This document shows positions 1-6,263 of a stretch of 10,219 nucleotides of DNA, piece after piece; positions within the stretch are counted from its first letter, which is position 1; every line of letters starts with the position of its first letter. A program made the position numbers and the translations under genes. The notes below the pieces were generated by a model. The model saw only the letters and a program-made list of their open reading frames with translations, did not search any database and was not told the origin of the DNA. The stretch is from positions 1-10,219 of the forward strand of contig CALUJT010000058.1 in assembly GCA_944321005.1 (NCBI GenBank), given 5' to 3'. Origin of the DNA: an uncultured Atopobiaceae bacterium (lineage in GTDB: Bacteria; Actinomycetota; Coriobacteriia; Coriobacteriales; Atopobiaceae).

Positions 1-543
1 GGCCGCGCGCACCCCAAGCACACCGAGGGCGGCGACTTCCGCCAGGCAACCTACCGCGCCGTCCGTCAGGCGCTCATGGGCGCGCGCGAGCGCGGGGAGT
101 GCCTGCTCCTGGAGCCGTGGTATCGCTTCCGCCTGACCGTGCCTGCCGACCGCGTGGGCCGCGCGCTCACGGACCTCACGCGCATGGCGGCCGTCTTCGA
201 GGCTCCCGCGGCGTCCGGCGAGACGGCGCGCATCACGGGCGAGGTGCCTGCCTCCGAGGCGGGGGAGTACGCGCTCGAGGTCGCACGCTACACGGGCGGG
301 CGCGGGCGCATCTCGCTGGAGCTTGCGGGCTACAGGCCCTGTCACAACGCGGAAGAGGTCATCGCCGCCGCGGCATACGACCCTGAGGCGGACCTCCCCA
401 ACACGCCGGACTCCGTGTTCTGCAGCCACGGTGCCGGCCACACCGTCAAGTGGTATGACGTCCCGGAGCACGCGCACACCGAGGCCGACCCCGCGCGCCT
501 GCGCCCGTACCGCGCCGCGGACGCCGCGTTCTTCTCGAAATAG
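1..543 (+). CDS. TetM/EF-G-like translational GTPase, C-terminal part (5' end outside window)
   Basis: The reading frame is open from base 1 to the TAG at 541-543, so this is the last 180 codons of a longer gene; no start is visible. The first residues (HPKHTEGGDFRQATYRAVRQ) resemble the end of EF-G domain IV in the ribosomal-protection branch (TetM/TetO/TetW relatives). From LLEPWYRF onward it looks like the EF-G C-terminal domain V (DLTRMAAVFEAP, then GEVPASEAGEYALEVARYTGGRG). The extreme C-terminus carries NTPDSVFCSHGAGHTVKW, which I recall from the roughly 900-residue 'translation factor GTPase' subgroup of Clostridia and Actinobacteria. Family role: binds the ribosome with GTP and, in true Tet proteins, dislodges tetracycline. 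The GTPase domain is not in the window. Whether this copy gives resistance or is a housekeeping paralogue cannot be decided here; the family call is firm. Confidence 0.88.
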   Translation, partial: GRAHPKHTEGGDFRQATYRAVRQALMGARERGECLLLEPWYRFRLTVPADRVGRALTDLTRMAAVFEAPAASGETARITGEVPASEAGEYALEVARYTGGRGRISLELAGYRPCHNAEEVIAAAAYDPEADLPNTPDSVFCSHGAGHTVKWYDVPEHAHTEADPARLRPYRAADAAFFSK

Positions 544-564
544 GGCAGAAGGGGCTGCCCCCTT
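543..564 (+). terminator. Weak hairpin just after the GTPase gene
   Basis: GGGCAG (543-548) can pair with CTGCCC (555-560). A competing pairing joins AAGGGG (549-554) to CCCCTT (559-564). The stem starts at the last base of the stop codon. There is no run of T after it, so a rho-independent terminator is only a possibility based on position. Confidence 0.25.
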
Positions 565-586
565 GAATCACGTTCCGTGTCCGCGC

Positions 587-741
587 CCCCTTTGAGGCTA
601 TGTACACTGCGCATATCGGGTGTGTACAGCCCGCTTGAGGTCCTTCTCGCATAGCCGCAGGTCAGGGGTATAGGCGAGAAGAACGCGCGGGTCGGGGACC
701 GTACATACCAGGTATGTACGCTGCACATACCCTCAAAGGGG
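587..741. repeat. 155-bp nested imperfect inverted repeat in a convergent intergenic region
   Basis: The two halves are imperfect reverse complements around a centre near 663. The outer arms CCCCTTTGAGG (587-597) and CCTCAAAGGGG (731-741) match exactly. Next, TATGTACA (599-606) pairs with TGCACATA (722-729) at 7 of 8. GGTGTGTAC (619-627) pairs with GTACATACC (701-709) at 8 of 9. The inner CTTCTCGC (643-650) and GCGAGAAG (674-681) match exactly. The right half also contains a 19-bp palindrome, GTACATACC-A-GGTATGTAC (701-719). A further copy of CTCAAAGGGGAT lies at 751-762, repeating 732-743. It sits between the ends of two convergent genes, where a bidirectional terminator or a MITE/REP-like element would be expected. 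No coding sequence is evident in it. Confidence 0.7.
701..719. promoter_or_regulatory. Perfect 19-bp palindrome GTACATACC-A-GGTATGTAC
   Basis: Nine-base arms surround one central base, a size and symmetry typical of a dimeric regulator's operator. Related GTAC-containing half-sites occur nearby at 599-606, 619-627 and 722-729. No gene starts immediately downstream on either strand, so an operator role is doubtful, and the palindrome may simply be part of the larger inverted repeat. Confidence 0.35.
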
Positions 742-791
742 ATACATGCTCTCAAAGGGGATGCGAGGAGCGGGGCGGTCGCTCGTCCGTC

Positions 792-1790
792 TCACACCAG
801 GTCGTAGGGCATCTCGCGCGCGAAGAGGTAGAAGAGCGCGAGCGCGGGCCAGAGGATGGGCAGGTAGAAGTACGCCGCCCCCAGCACCACCAGGCGCAGC
901 GCGTAGAACGCCACGCGCCGCGCCCCCGCGCGCTCGTGGGTCTCGCAGCTCATGCGCACGAACGAGCCTCCCGGCGTGGAGCCGCCGCGCAGCCAGGGGC
1001 GCACGCCCTCCACCCAGATAAACGCCGCGACGGTGAGCCAGAGAACCCACGGCTCGCCCTCCCAGCGCTCGCCGCCGGGGACGTTGTGCAGCGCGAGGGC
1101 TATGGCCGCCGCGGCCGTCACCGCCACGAGCGAGACGAGCGTCGTGTCCAGCCAGAGCGCCACGCCGCGGCGCACGATGCCTGGCGAGCGCGTGACCTCG
1201 CCCTCCTCGGCGAGCGCGCCGGGCGGCAGCACGAGGCCCAGCGCCGCCGAGCACAGCCAGCCCAGCGCCGCGCCGGAGGTGTTGTAGATGAGGTCGTCCA
1301 CGTCCGCCGTGCGGTACGCGTAGTCGTAGATGCCAAAGAGTCCCGTGCCCTGCGCCGCCTCTATGCAAAGCGAGGCCAGAAAGCCCACGATCACCGACCG
1401 CCAGAAGCCCCAGCGCAGCAGGCGTCCCGCGATGAAGCCGAGCGGCATGAACAGCACAACGTTGAACGCGATCTGCGGCAGCGTGCTCACGCCCTCGCGC
1501 CGGAAGTCGTCCACGAAGGCGAGCGGGTCCAGCTGCCAGGGCACGCCGTAGGTGAAGCCGAGCCCCGTGCCTCCGCTCGGCAGCGGGTAGAGCGTGAAGC
1601 ACCCCAGGCCCAGCACGTAGAGCACCGCGAGGTAGGTGGTGAGCGCGGAGCCAAACCGCAGCCTGCCGTCGCGGTGATAGAGCCACGCCAGGATGGGCAG
1701 CGTGAGCGCGGCCGACGCCAGCGGCCAGAGCGCCAGCGCCACGAGAAAGTTCTCGGTGTACCCGGAGAGGAAACGCCTGATGAGGTTCAT
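792..1790 (-). CDS. VanZ-family membrane protein with C-terminal RDD domain
   Basis: This is a 332-residue integral membrane protein. The N-terminal half (about residues 15-190) is VanZ-like: several hydrophobic helices, the conserved acidic/Gln pair in CIEAAQ (about 142-147), and the signature ADVDDLIYNTSGAALGW (162-178). The C-terminal part (about 205-332) looks like an RDD domain: VRRGVALWLDTTLVS carries the Arg-Asp pattern, and STPGGSFVRM matches the usual TPGK-type loop. VanZ was named for low-level teicoplanin resistance, but most homologues have no proven role; RDD domains are also poorly defined membrane modules. The ATG at 1788-1790 is preceded by AGGA about nine bases away. The gene is divergent from the MFS gene across a 188-bp spacer and convergent with the GTPase gene. 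A cell-envelope role is inference only. Confidence 0.85.
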   Translation of the reverse strand: MNLIRRFLSGYTENFLVALALWPLASAALTLPILAWLYHRDGRLRFGSALTTYLAVLYVLGLGCFTLYPLPSGGTGLGFTYGVPWQLDPLAFVDDFRREGVSTLPQIAFNVVLFMPLGFIAGRLLRWGFWRSVIVGFLASLCIEAAQGTGLFGIYDYAYRTADVDDLIYNTSGAALGWLCSAALGLVLPPGALAEEGEVTRSPGIVRRGVALWLDTTLVSLVAVTAAAAIALALHNVPGGERWEGEPWVLWLTVAAFIWVEGVRPWLRGGSTPGGSFVRMSCETHERAGARRVAFYALRLVVLGAAYFYLPILWPALALFYLFAREMPYDLV

Positions 1791-1928
1791 GTGGTCCGTT
1801 CCTGAGATCGTCTCTGCGTGTTGCGCGACCCATTGTGGGCGAAGTCGTCCCGTCGCGCCATGGCAGTTCCTTACGTTTTGGAAAGGTCGTGTGCCCGCAA
1901 AGTCCGCGCTCGCTTCTCAGTGAAGCGC

Positions 1929-1934
1929 TATCAT
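1929..1934 (+). promoter_or_regulatory. Possible -10 box of the MFS gene
   Basis: TATCAT matches the sigma-70-type -10 consensus at five of six positions and lies just ahead of the operator at 1939-1952, so a transcript would start inside the operator. I see no convincing -35 hexamer 16-18 bases upstream, so the promoter call is tentative. Confidence 0.35.
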
Positions 1935-1938
1935 GTAG

Positions 1939-1952
1939 TGGAAACGTTTCCA
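1939..1952. promoter_or_regulatory. LacI/GalR-family operator, TGGAAACGTTTCCA
   Basis: This is a perfect 14-bp palindrome with the central CG and flanking A/T pattern typical of LacI-family and CcpA-like operators. It lies 26 bp ahead of the MFS start codon and overlaps the likely transcription start (candidate -10 at 1929-1934), a position that fits repression. Loss of repression by a sugar or sugar phosphate would then induce the transporter. No LacI-type regulator gene is present in the window, so the regulator must be elsewhere. The site might also serve the divergent VanZ gene, although it is about 150 bp from that start. Confidence 0.7.
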
Positions 1953-1978
1953 ATCAGGCGGAAGGGGAGTCCTCGCGT

Positions 1979-3163
1979 ATGACCCTCGTTCTTCTCGTTG
2001 TCATCTACGTGGCCTTTGTTGGCCTGGGAATTCCCGACTCGCTCTTTGGCGCCGCGTGGCCGGCCATCTACGCGGACCTGGGTCTCCCGGTCTCCCTGGG
2101 CAGCGTCATCACCATGATCGTGAGCTGCGGGACCATCGTCTCCAGCCTCGCCTCCGCCGCCGTGATCAACCGCTTTGGCACCGGTCGCGTGACGGCGTTC
2201 TCCACCACGCTCACGGCAATCGCCCTCCTGGGCTTCTCGCTCGCGCCGAGCCTCGCGTGGCTGTGCCTGCTCGCCGTGCCCCTGGGCCTGGGCGCGGGCG
2301 CCATTGACACCGCGCTCAACAACTACGTGGCGCTGCACTATCACGCAACGCACATGAACTTCCTGCATTGCGCCTACGGCGTGGGCGTGACCATCAGCCC
2401 GTTCATCATGTCCGTGGCGCTCTCCTCCGGCACCTGGCGCGAGGGCTACCTCGGCGCCGCTGCCTGCCAGGCGGCGATCGCCCTTCTTACCATTGCCATC
2501 CTGCCGCTCTGGGGCAAGGTCGCCCACGTTCACGAGGAGCAGGGCGAGAAGGACGTGGAGCCCCGGACGGTGAGCCCCCTTGCGCTCGTTCGCCGCCGCG
2601 ACGTGCGCCTTGCCTGCCTGATCTTCCTGGCGTCCGTGGCCATCGAGGGCATCTGCAACTCCTGGGGCACGAGCTACCTCGTCAACGCGCGCGGCATGGG
2701 GGCCGGGGACGCCGCTGGCATGATCACGGTCTACTACGTGGGCGTGACGGCCGGACGCTTTCTCTCCGGCGTGCTCGCCAACCGCCTCTCGAGCAAGCAG
2801 CTCGTGGGGCTGGGGCAGCTCATCACCCTCGCCGCCGTGCTCGTGCTGCTGGCGCCGCTTCCGCTCTCCGCCGCCCCGGCGGGCCTCTTCCTCGTGGGGT
2901 TTGGCAACAGCCCGCTCTACCCCAACATGCTGCACCTCACGCCGCGCCTCTTTGGCCGCGAGCTCTCGCAGTCGGTCATCGGCGTTCAGATGGCCGCGTC
3001 CTACGTGGGCTCGCTCGCGCTCGCGCCGCTCTTTGGCGTGGTGGGGCAGGCCCTCGGGTTCTGGCTCTTCCCCGTGGCGCTGCTCGGCTTAAGCCTCGTG
3101 GTGATCGCGGCCTTCGTCGGCCTCATGGTGCTCAAGGGCTGGGAGCCGCGCCGCATCTGCTAG
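1979..3163 (+). CDS. Major facilitator superfamily transporter, probably sugar-type
   Basis: A 394-residue protein made almost entirely of hydrophobic helices, consistent with 12 membrane spans in two halves. They are joined by a charged cytoplasmic loop at about residues 178-210 (HVHEEQGEKDVEP). The start MTLVLLVVIYVAFVGLGIPDS and the stretch GAGAIDTALNNYVALHYH, with MNFLHCAYGVGVTISP soon after, resemble the FucP/YbjJ-like sugar branch of MFS proteins. I chose the ATG at 1979: it opens the first membrane helix and follows GAAGGGGAG at a suitable distance. The same frame runs open back to 1835, but that part would encode a polar, low-quality extension across the promoter and operator. The LacI-type operator upstream supports sugar-responsive control. 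The substrate cannot be read from the sequence. Confidence 0.87.
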   Translation: MTLVLLVVIYVAFVGLGIPDSLFGAAWPAIYADLGLPVSLGSVITMIVSCGTIVSSLASAAVINRFGTGRVTAFSTTLTAIALLGFSLAPSLAWLCLLAVPLGLGAGAIDTALNNYVALHYHATHMNFLHCAYGVGVTISPFIMSVALSSGTWREGYLGAAACQAAIALLTIAILPLWGKVAHVHEEQGEKDVEPRTVSPLALVRRRDVRLACLIFLASVAIEGICNSWGTSYLVNARGMGAGDAAGMITVYYVGVTAGRFLSGVLANRLSSKQLVGLGQLITLAAVLVLLAPLPLSAAPAGLFLVGFGNSPLYPNMLHLTPRLFGRELSQSVIGVQMAASYVGSLALAPLFGVVGQALGFWLFPVALLGLSLVVIAAFVGLMVLKGWEPRRIC

Positions 3164-3176
3164 CCTTCTGCTAAAG

Positions 3177-3291
3177 GGGGACGTGTTTTTTCTCGCAGAA
3201 CGTTTGGGACAGGTTTCGTCGCGGCGAGGCCGTGCCCCAAGAGGGTCTAGCAAACCTGTCCCAAACGCTCTGCGAGAAAAAACACGTCCCC
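3177..3291. repeat. 115-bp hairpin element with 40-bp near-perfect arms
   Basis: The left arm (3177-3216) begins GGGGACGTG, contains six T, and ends GGGACAGGTTT. The right arm (3252-3291) is its reverse complement at 39 of 40 positions; the only mismatch is A at 3200 against C at 3268. The spacer is 35 bp. The element begins 13 bp after the MFS stop codon and ends 7 bp before the AGGAGG of the next gene, so a transcript crossing it would fold into a long stem directly ahead of that ribosome binding site. The T run lies within the stem, not after it, so it is not a standard terminator. A REP/MITE-like dispersed repeat is the likeliest identity, from form alone. Confidence 0.85.
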
Positions 3292-3316
3292 AAAGTGCAG
3301 GAGGGGGCGGTGTCGC

Positions 3317-3820
3317 GTGCGCATCTACAAGGGCAATCCCGAGCTAGTCTTCCGCGGCAGGGTCGCACCGTGGTACGGCGTCCTCTCCGGCGTGGTGGCC
3401 GCTGCGGCGGCGGTGCTGGCGCTGCAGCCGGGGATGCCCGCCTTTGTGCCTGCCGTCGTGCTGGTGGCCGCCGCGATCTTCCTCTGGCCCATCGTGGTCC
3501 GCAACCGCGTGGAGCTCTACGCCAACCGCCTGGAGATCGTCTTTGGCTGGGGCCGCACGATCATCCCCTATGACCACGTGCGCGACGTGCGCCGCTCCGT
3601 CGGCGCGCTCGTACCGGACGAGTTCACCGGACACGTGGCCGCCGCCTCGACGGACGCGGTCTTCATCGACGCGCCCGTGGACGGCGACGCCGTGGTCTCT
3701 GTCCTCGGCAGCGACCACCTGGTGGCGGAGCTGCGCCGTCGCGCCGGGCTCAACGCGCCGGCGCCCTCGCCCGCGACGCCCGAGCCTACGCCAGCTTCCG
3801 CGCCGCCACGGCAAAGGTAA
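3317..3820 (+). CDS. Small membrane protein with bacterial PH-like domain
   Basis: A 167-residue protein. Two hydrophobic helices occupy about residues 18-61. They are followed by VELYANRLEIVFGWGRTIIPYDHVRDVRRS (about 64-93), split here as a beta-rich pattern typical of bacterial PH (YdbS/YdbT-like) domains, in which the chain leaves the membrane into a small cytoplasmic or surface beta domain. The tail is rich in Pro and Ala and probably disordered. The start is a GTG at 3317, supported by a strong AGGAGGGGG (3299-3307). An ATG is not available in this region. Function is unknown for most of this family. The gene lies directly behind the hairpin element, and its last 35 bases overlap the end of the convergent methyltransferase gene. 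Confidence 0.75.
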   Translation: MRIYKGNPELVFRGRVAPWYGVLSGVVAAAAAVLALQPGMPAFVPAVVLVAAAIFLWPIVVRNRVELYANRLEIVFGWGRTIIPYDHVRDVRRSVGALVPDEFTGHVAAASTDAVFIDAPVDGDAVVSVLGSDHLVAELRRRAGLNAPAPSPATPEPTPASAPPRQR

Positions 3821-4625
3821 GCGGGATGCGCGGCGCGCCCGCGGGCATGGTCCAGCCCTCCGGCGTCTCCTCGAGGCAGGGGAGCGACTGCCACTCGGCA
3901 AACGGGCTCTCGCGGAAGTCCTCGATCGCAAGGCCGGCTGCCAGCAGGTCGCCCAGGATCTCCTGAAAGTCGTGGTTCCAGTTGTGCGCGCTCGTGTGCG
4001 CGATGGCGCCGGCCGATCCGGGCACGTAGCTGCCGCCGTCCTCGTAGTCGTCGACGCTGCCGGAGAGGTAGTCGGCGTGCACCTCGAGCGACTCGTAGAG
4101 CAGGGCGCCCAGCAGCGGGTGGTCGTCTCGGACCACGAGAAGGCCCCCGGGAGCGAGCAGCCGCGCGATTGACTGCGCCCAGCTCGAGAGCTCCGGTAGC
4201 CACTGGAGCGCACCCGTGCCCGTGACCACGACGTCGAAGGTCCGGTCGATGGCGTCGGCGGCAAACCGCGCGTCCCCCTCGACGAAGGTGACACTCGCCC
4301 CGGCCCGCCCCGCGATGAACCGCGCCTGCTCGAGCGAGGCGGGGGAGAAGTCCAGCCCCCAGACCTCGGCCGCGCCTAGGCGCTCCCAGCAGAGCGTGTC
4401 CGTCCCGATGTGGCACTGAAGGTGCAGCACGGAGCGACCCGCGAGCCCATCCGGCCCCAGGTGGGGGCGCAGGACCTCGAAGTCGCGCCGTGCGACGGGA
4501 GAGACGTACGACCGGTCCGCCACCAGCCGCTCGACCTCGTAGAACGGCGAGGCGGCGTGCACCGTGGCCCGGTCGTCCCAGTTGGCGCGGTTCTCGGCCA
4601 CGCGCCAGTCGTTCTTCTCGTCCAT
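3786..4625 (-). CDS. Class I SAM-dependent methyltransferase
   Basis: A 279-residue soluble enzyme. The N-terminus carries ENRANWDDRATVHAASPFYEVE, characteristic of a common bacterial methyltransferase subgroup. The SAM-binding core follows: motif I VLHLQCHIGTDT (66-77), the acidic ribose-binding position in GLDFSP (D92), EGDAR (116-120), motif IV-like FDVVVTGTGALQWLPEL (130-146), and LLAPGGLLVV. In motif I the usual glycines are partly replaced (LHLQCHIG), which is normal for this subgroup. The C-terminal region (HNWNHDFQEIL, PFAEW) probably forms the substrate side; the substrate is unknown. The ATG at 4623-4625 is preceded by AGGGAGAGG, which overlaps the TAG of the upstream kinase-like gene. 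The stops lie 12 nt apart from that gene's end, so the two are cotranscribed. Its 3' end overlaps the PH-domain gene. Confidence 0.88.
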   Translation of the reverse strand: MDEKNDWRVAENRANWDDRATVHAASPFYEVERLVADRSYVSPVARRDFEVLRPHLGPDGLAGRSVLHLQCHIGTDTLCWERLGAAEVWGLDFSPASLEQARFIAGRAGASVTFVEGDARFAADAIDRTFDVVVTGTGALQWLPELSSWAQSIARLLAPGGLLVVRDDHPLLGALLYESLEVHADYLSGSVDDYEDGGSYVPGSAGAIAHTSAHNWNHDFQEILGDLLAAGLAIEDFRESPFAEWQSLPCLEETPEGWTMPAGAPRIPLTFAVAARKLA

Positions 4626-4637
4626 GCGCCTCTCCCT

Positions 4638-5171
4638 CTAGGTGCCGAGTTGGCCAACGGGGTTGGCGAGCTTCCAAAGGAGCCCTCCCGGCATGATGGC
4701 GCGCTCGGCCTCTTCCCGGGAGCGCAGCTCGACGAGCCGGCATCCCGAGGGGCGAGCGTCAAGAAGCACGCGGATCCGGGGCAGCTGCTCGTCCGGGAAG
4801 CGCCGCACGTAGTGGACGAACTCGGGGTCGAGCTCCGTCTCCTGCCAGGGCAGGTCCTCGCGCGCCTTGCCGATGCGCGCCCGGATTCCCTCGAGGCACA
4901 CCTCGACCGGCAGATCGAGAAGCGTGACGACGTCTGCGCGCTCGATGCGCGAGGGAAGCGTCCGAAGGTAGGTCCCGTCGATGATCCAGCGCCCCTGGGA
5001 CACGAGCTCCTCGTGCGCGGCATCAAACGCGGCCCTCGTCACGTGGCCGCCGTCGGGGAGGTGCCAGAGCATGTCGAGGTAGTGGAGCGGCAGGCCAGAG
5101 AGGTCGCGCAGCGCCCGAGCGAGCGTCGACTTGCCCGAGCCCGGGCTCCCTATGATGGCGACGCGTCTCAA
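4638..5171 (-). CDS. P-loop nucleotide kinase-like protein (topology modulation protein/FlaR type)
   Basis: A 177-residue protein beginning RRVAIIGSPGSGKSTLAR. The Walker A motif is GSPGSGKST (8-16). HYLDMLWHLPDG (30-41) matches the 'hLD..fw.pgw' segment of this family. RWIIDGTY (61-68) and LLDLP (84-88) are further hallmarks, and it ends with CRLVELRSREEAERAI. Such proteins are often annotated 'DNA topology modulation protein' or adenylate-kinase-like; the true substrate is not established. I chose a TTG start at 5169-5171: GGAGGAGG lies just upstream at proper spacing and the next residues enter the first beta strand. The frame stays open much further upstream, but that stretch is antisense to the reductase gene. 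It heads a two-gene operon with the methyltransferase. Confidence 0.82.
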   Translation of the reverse strand: MRRVAIIGSPGSGKSTLARALRDLSGLPLHYLDMLWHLPDGGHVTRAAFDAAHEELVSQGRWIIDGTYLRTLPSRIERADVVTLLDLPVEVCLEGIRARIGKAREDLPWQETELDPEFVHYVRRFPDEQLPRIRVLLDARPSGCRLVELRSREEAERAIMPGGLLWKLANPVGQLGT

Positions 5172-5203
5172 AGCCCTCCTCCTCCAGTTGCGATGGGGCA
5201 GAG

Positions 5204-5233
5204 AGTATACATTGGCCTCGGGCACGCTACAAT
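5204..5233. promoter_or_regulatory. Overlapping divergent promoters for kinase-like and reductase genes
   Basis: On the minus strand, TTGTAG (5227-5232) and TATACT (5204-5209) are 17 bp apart and point to the kinase-like gene. On the plus strand, TATACA (5206-5211) and TACAAT (5228-5233) are 16 bp apart and point to the reductase gene. The two pairs use nearly the same bases, so RNA polymerase could probably serve only one direction at a time. The -10 boxes are good (5 of 6 each); the -35 boxes are weak. This is the only AT-rich patch in the 90-bp spacer. Confidence 0.45.
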
Positions 5234-5261
5234 GCCGCCAGAGCGGCGAAGGGAGACCAGC

Positions 5262-6218
5262 ATGGCAATCGAGCGCGTGGCGATTCTCGGCAGGGGAGCG
5301 GTGGGCCTGCTCTACGGGACCATTGCCGATAAGAACCTCGGACCGGGAGCCGTCCGGTACGTGATGGACGACGCTCGCTACGCGCGCCACGCCGGCGAGT
5401 CCGTGACCGTGAACGGCGAGCAGTGCCGCGTGCGCACCGTCCCCGCGAGCGAGGCCGAGCCCGTCGACCTGGTGATCCTTGCGATCAAGGCGCCCGGCCT
5501 GCCGGTGGCGCTCGACACCATGGAGCGGCTCGTGGGGCCGCACACGGCCATCGCGTCGCTGGTCAACGGCGTCACGAGCGAAGAGCGCATCGCCGAGCGC
5601 TTTGGCTGGGAGCGCACCGTGCTCTCCGTGGCGCAGGGCATGGACGCCGTCTTCATCGGGTCGGACATGACCTACAGCCATCCCGGCGAGATTCGCTTTG
5701 GCGCGGCGCCGGGGACGGCTCCGGGCGTGGTCGAGGACGTGGCCGACCTTTACGCCCGAGCGGGCATCCCGCACGTGGTGGAGAGGGACATCCGCCATCG
5801 CATGTGGACGAAGCTCATGCTCAACGTGGGCATCAACCAGGTCTGCATGGTCTACGGCGGTACCTACGGCACCGCGAGCGAGCCCGACAGCGAGCAGAAT
5901 CGCTGCTTCGTGGCCGCCATGCGCGAGGCGCTCGCGGTGGCGCGCGCAGAGGGCGTTGACGTGACCGAGGCGGACCTCGCGCAGATGGCCGCGCTCGTCG
6001 TCTCGCTCGACCCGGACGGCATGCCCTCGATGGCGCAGGACCGCATCAACGAGAAACCCACCGAGGTCGAGGAGTTCTCCGGTACCGTGATTCGGCTGGC
6101 GGAGAGGCACGGCCTGCTCGTGCCCACCAACCGCTGGCTCCACGAGCGCATCCGCGAGCTCGAGGCCGGCTTCGCATCTGCGAATTGGGGACAGTCCCCA
6201 ATTCACAGAAAGGTTTGA
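5262..6218 (+). CDS. panE: Ketopantoate reductase family protein (2-dehydropantoate 2-reductase)
   Basis: A 318-residue NADPH-dependent reductase. The Rossmann nucleotide site is LGRGAVG (G10, G12, G15). VDLVILAIKA (68-77) and SLVNGV (99-104) follow as in PanE. The catalytic Lys is K184 in MWTKLMLNVGINQ, and KPTEVEEFSG (265-274) supplies the conserved Glu region. Family function: reduction of 2-dehydropantoate to pantoate for coenzyme A; some members act on other 2-oxoacids, so the gene symbol is a family-level suggestion. The ATG at 5262 follows AAGGGAG at good spacing. The last 13 residues, SANWGQSPIHRKV (306-318), are encoded by the palindromic repeat that begins at 6177, and the TGA (6216-6218) lies near its centre. 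The native end was therefore probably replaced or extended by repeat insertion. The catalytic core is intact. Confidence 0.87.
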   Translation: MAIERVAILGRGAVGLLYGTIADKNLGPGAVRYVMDDARYARHAGESVTVNGEQCRVRTVPASEAEPVDLVILAIKAPGLPVALDTMERLVGPHTAIASLVNGVTSEERIAERFGWERTVLSVAQGMDAVFIGSDMTYSHPGEIRFGAAPGTAPGVVEDVADLYARAGIPHVVERDIRHRMWTKLMLNVGINQVCMVYGGTYGTASEPDSEQNRCFVAAMREALAVARAEGVDVTEADLAQMAALVVSLDPDGMPSMAQDRINEKPTEVEEFSGTVIRLAERHGLLVPTNRWLHERIRELEAGFASANWGQSPIHRKV

Positions 6219-6262
6219 TATCAATCATTTGTGTAAATTGGGGACTGTCCCCAACTTACAGA
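6177..6262. repeat. REPIN-like 86-bp palindrome: two inverted GGGGACAGTCCCC repeats
   Basis: Two short palindromes, centred at 6193 (arms GAATTGGGGAC and GTCCCCAATTC) and at 6246 (ATTGGGGAC-T-GTCCCCAA), are arranged as inverted copies. They lie around a third palindrome, TTGATATCAA (6215-6224). All three share one symmetry axis at 6219.5. Half-to-half identity over 6177-6219 against 6220-6262 is 36 of 43. Two REP units in inverted order are the layout of a REPIN. I recall GGGGACTGTCCCC-type repeats as frequent in Coriobacteriia genomes, but this needs a genome search. The left unit lies inside the reductase reading frame; the right unit ends two bases before the exchanger's stop codon. It may also end transcription from both sides. 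Confidence 0.8.
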
Positions 6263-6263
6263 A

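Noticed and set aside
544..791. tRNA or known structured RNA in the first intergenic region
   Set aside because: The inverted repeat has no cloverleaf order, no TTCGA-type T-arm and no recognisable riboswitch core.
714..1805. Plus-strand open frame opposite the VanZ-RDD gene
   Set aside because: Charged, Arg/Glu/His-rich translation typical of the antisense of a hydrophobic membrane protein; the minus-strand frame has VanZ and RDD signatures.
1835..1978. Upstream in-frame extension of the MFS gene
   Set aside because: It would place the operator and likely promoter inside the coding region and add polar residues; the ATG at 1979 has a good ribosome binding site and begins the first helix.
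3177..3291. Rho-independent terminator with T-run
   Set aside because: The six T and six A are inside the paired arms, not after the stem, so it lacks the terminator layout on either strand.
4410..5261. Upstream in-frame extension of the reductase gene
   Set aside because: It is antisense to the methyltransferase and kinase-like genes; the Rossmann motif begins right after the ATG at 5262.
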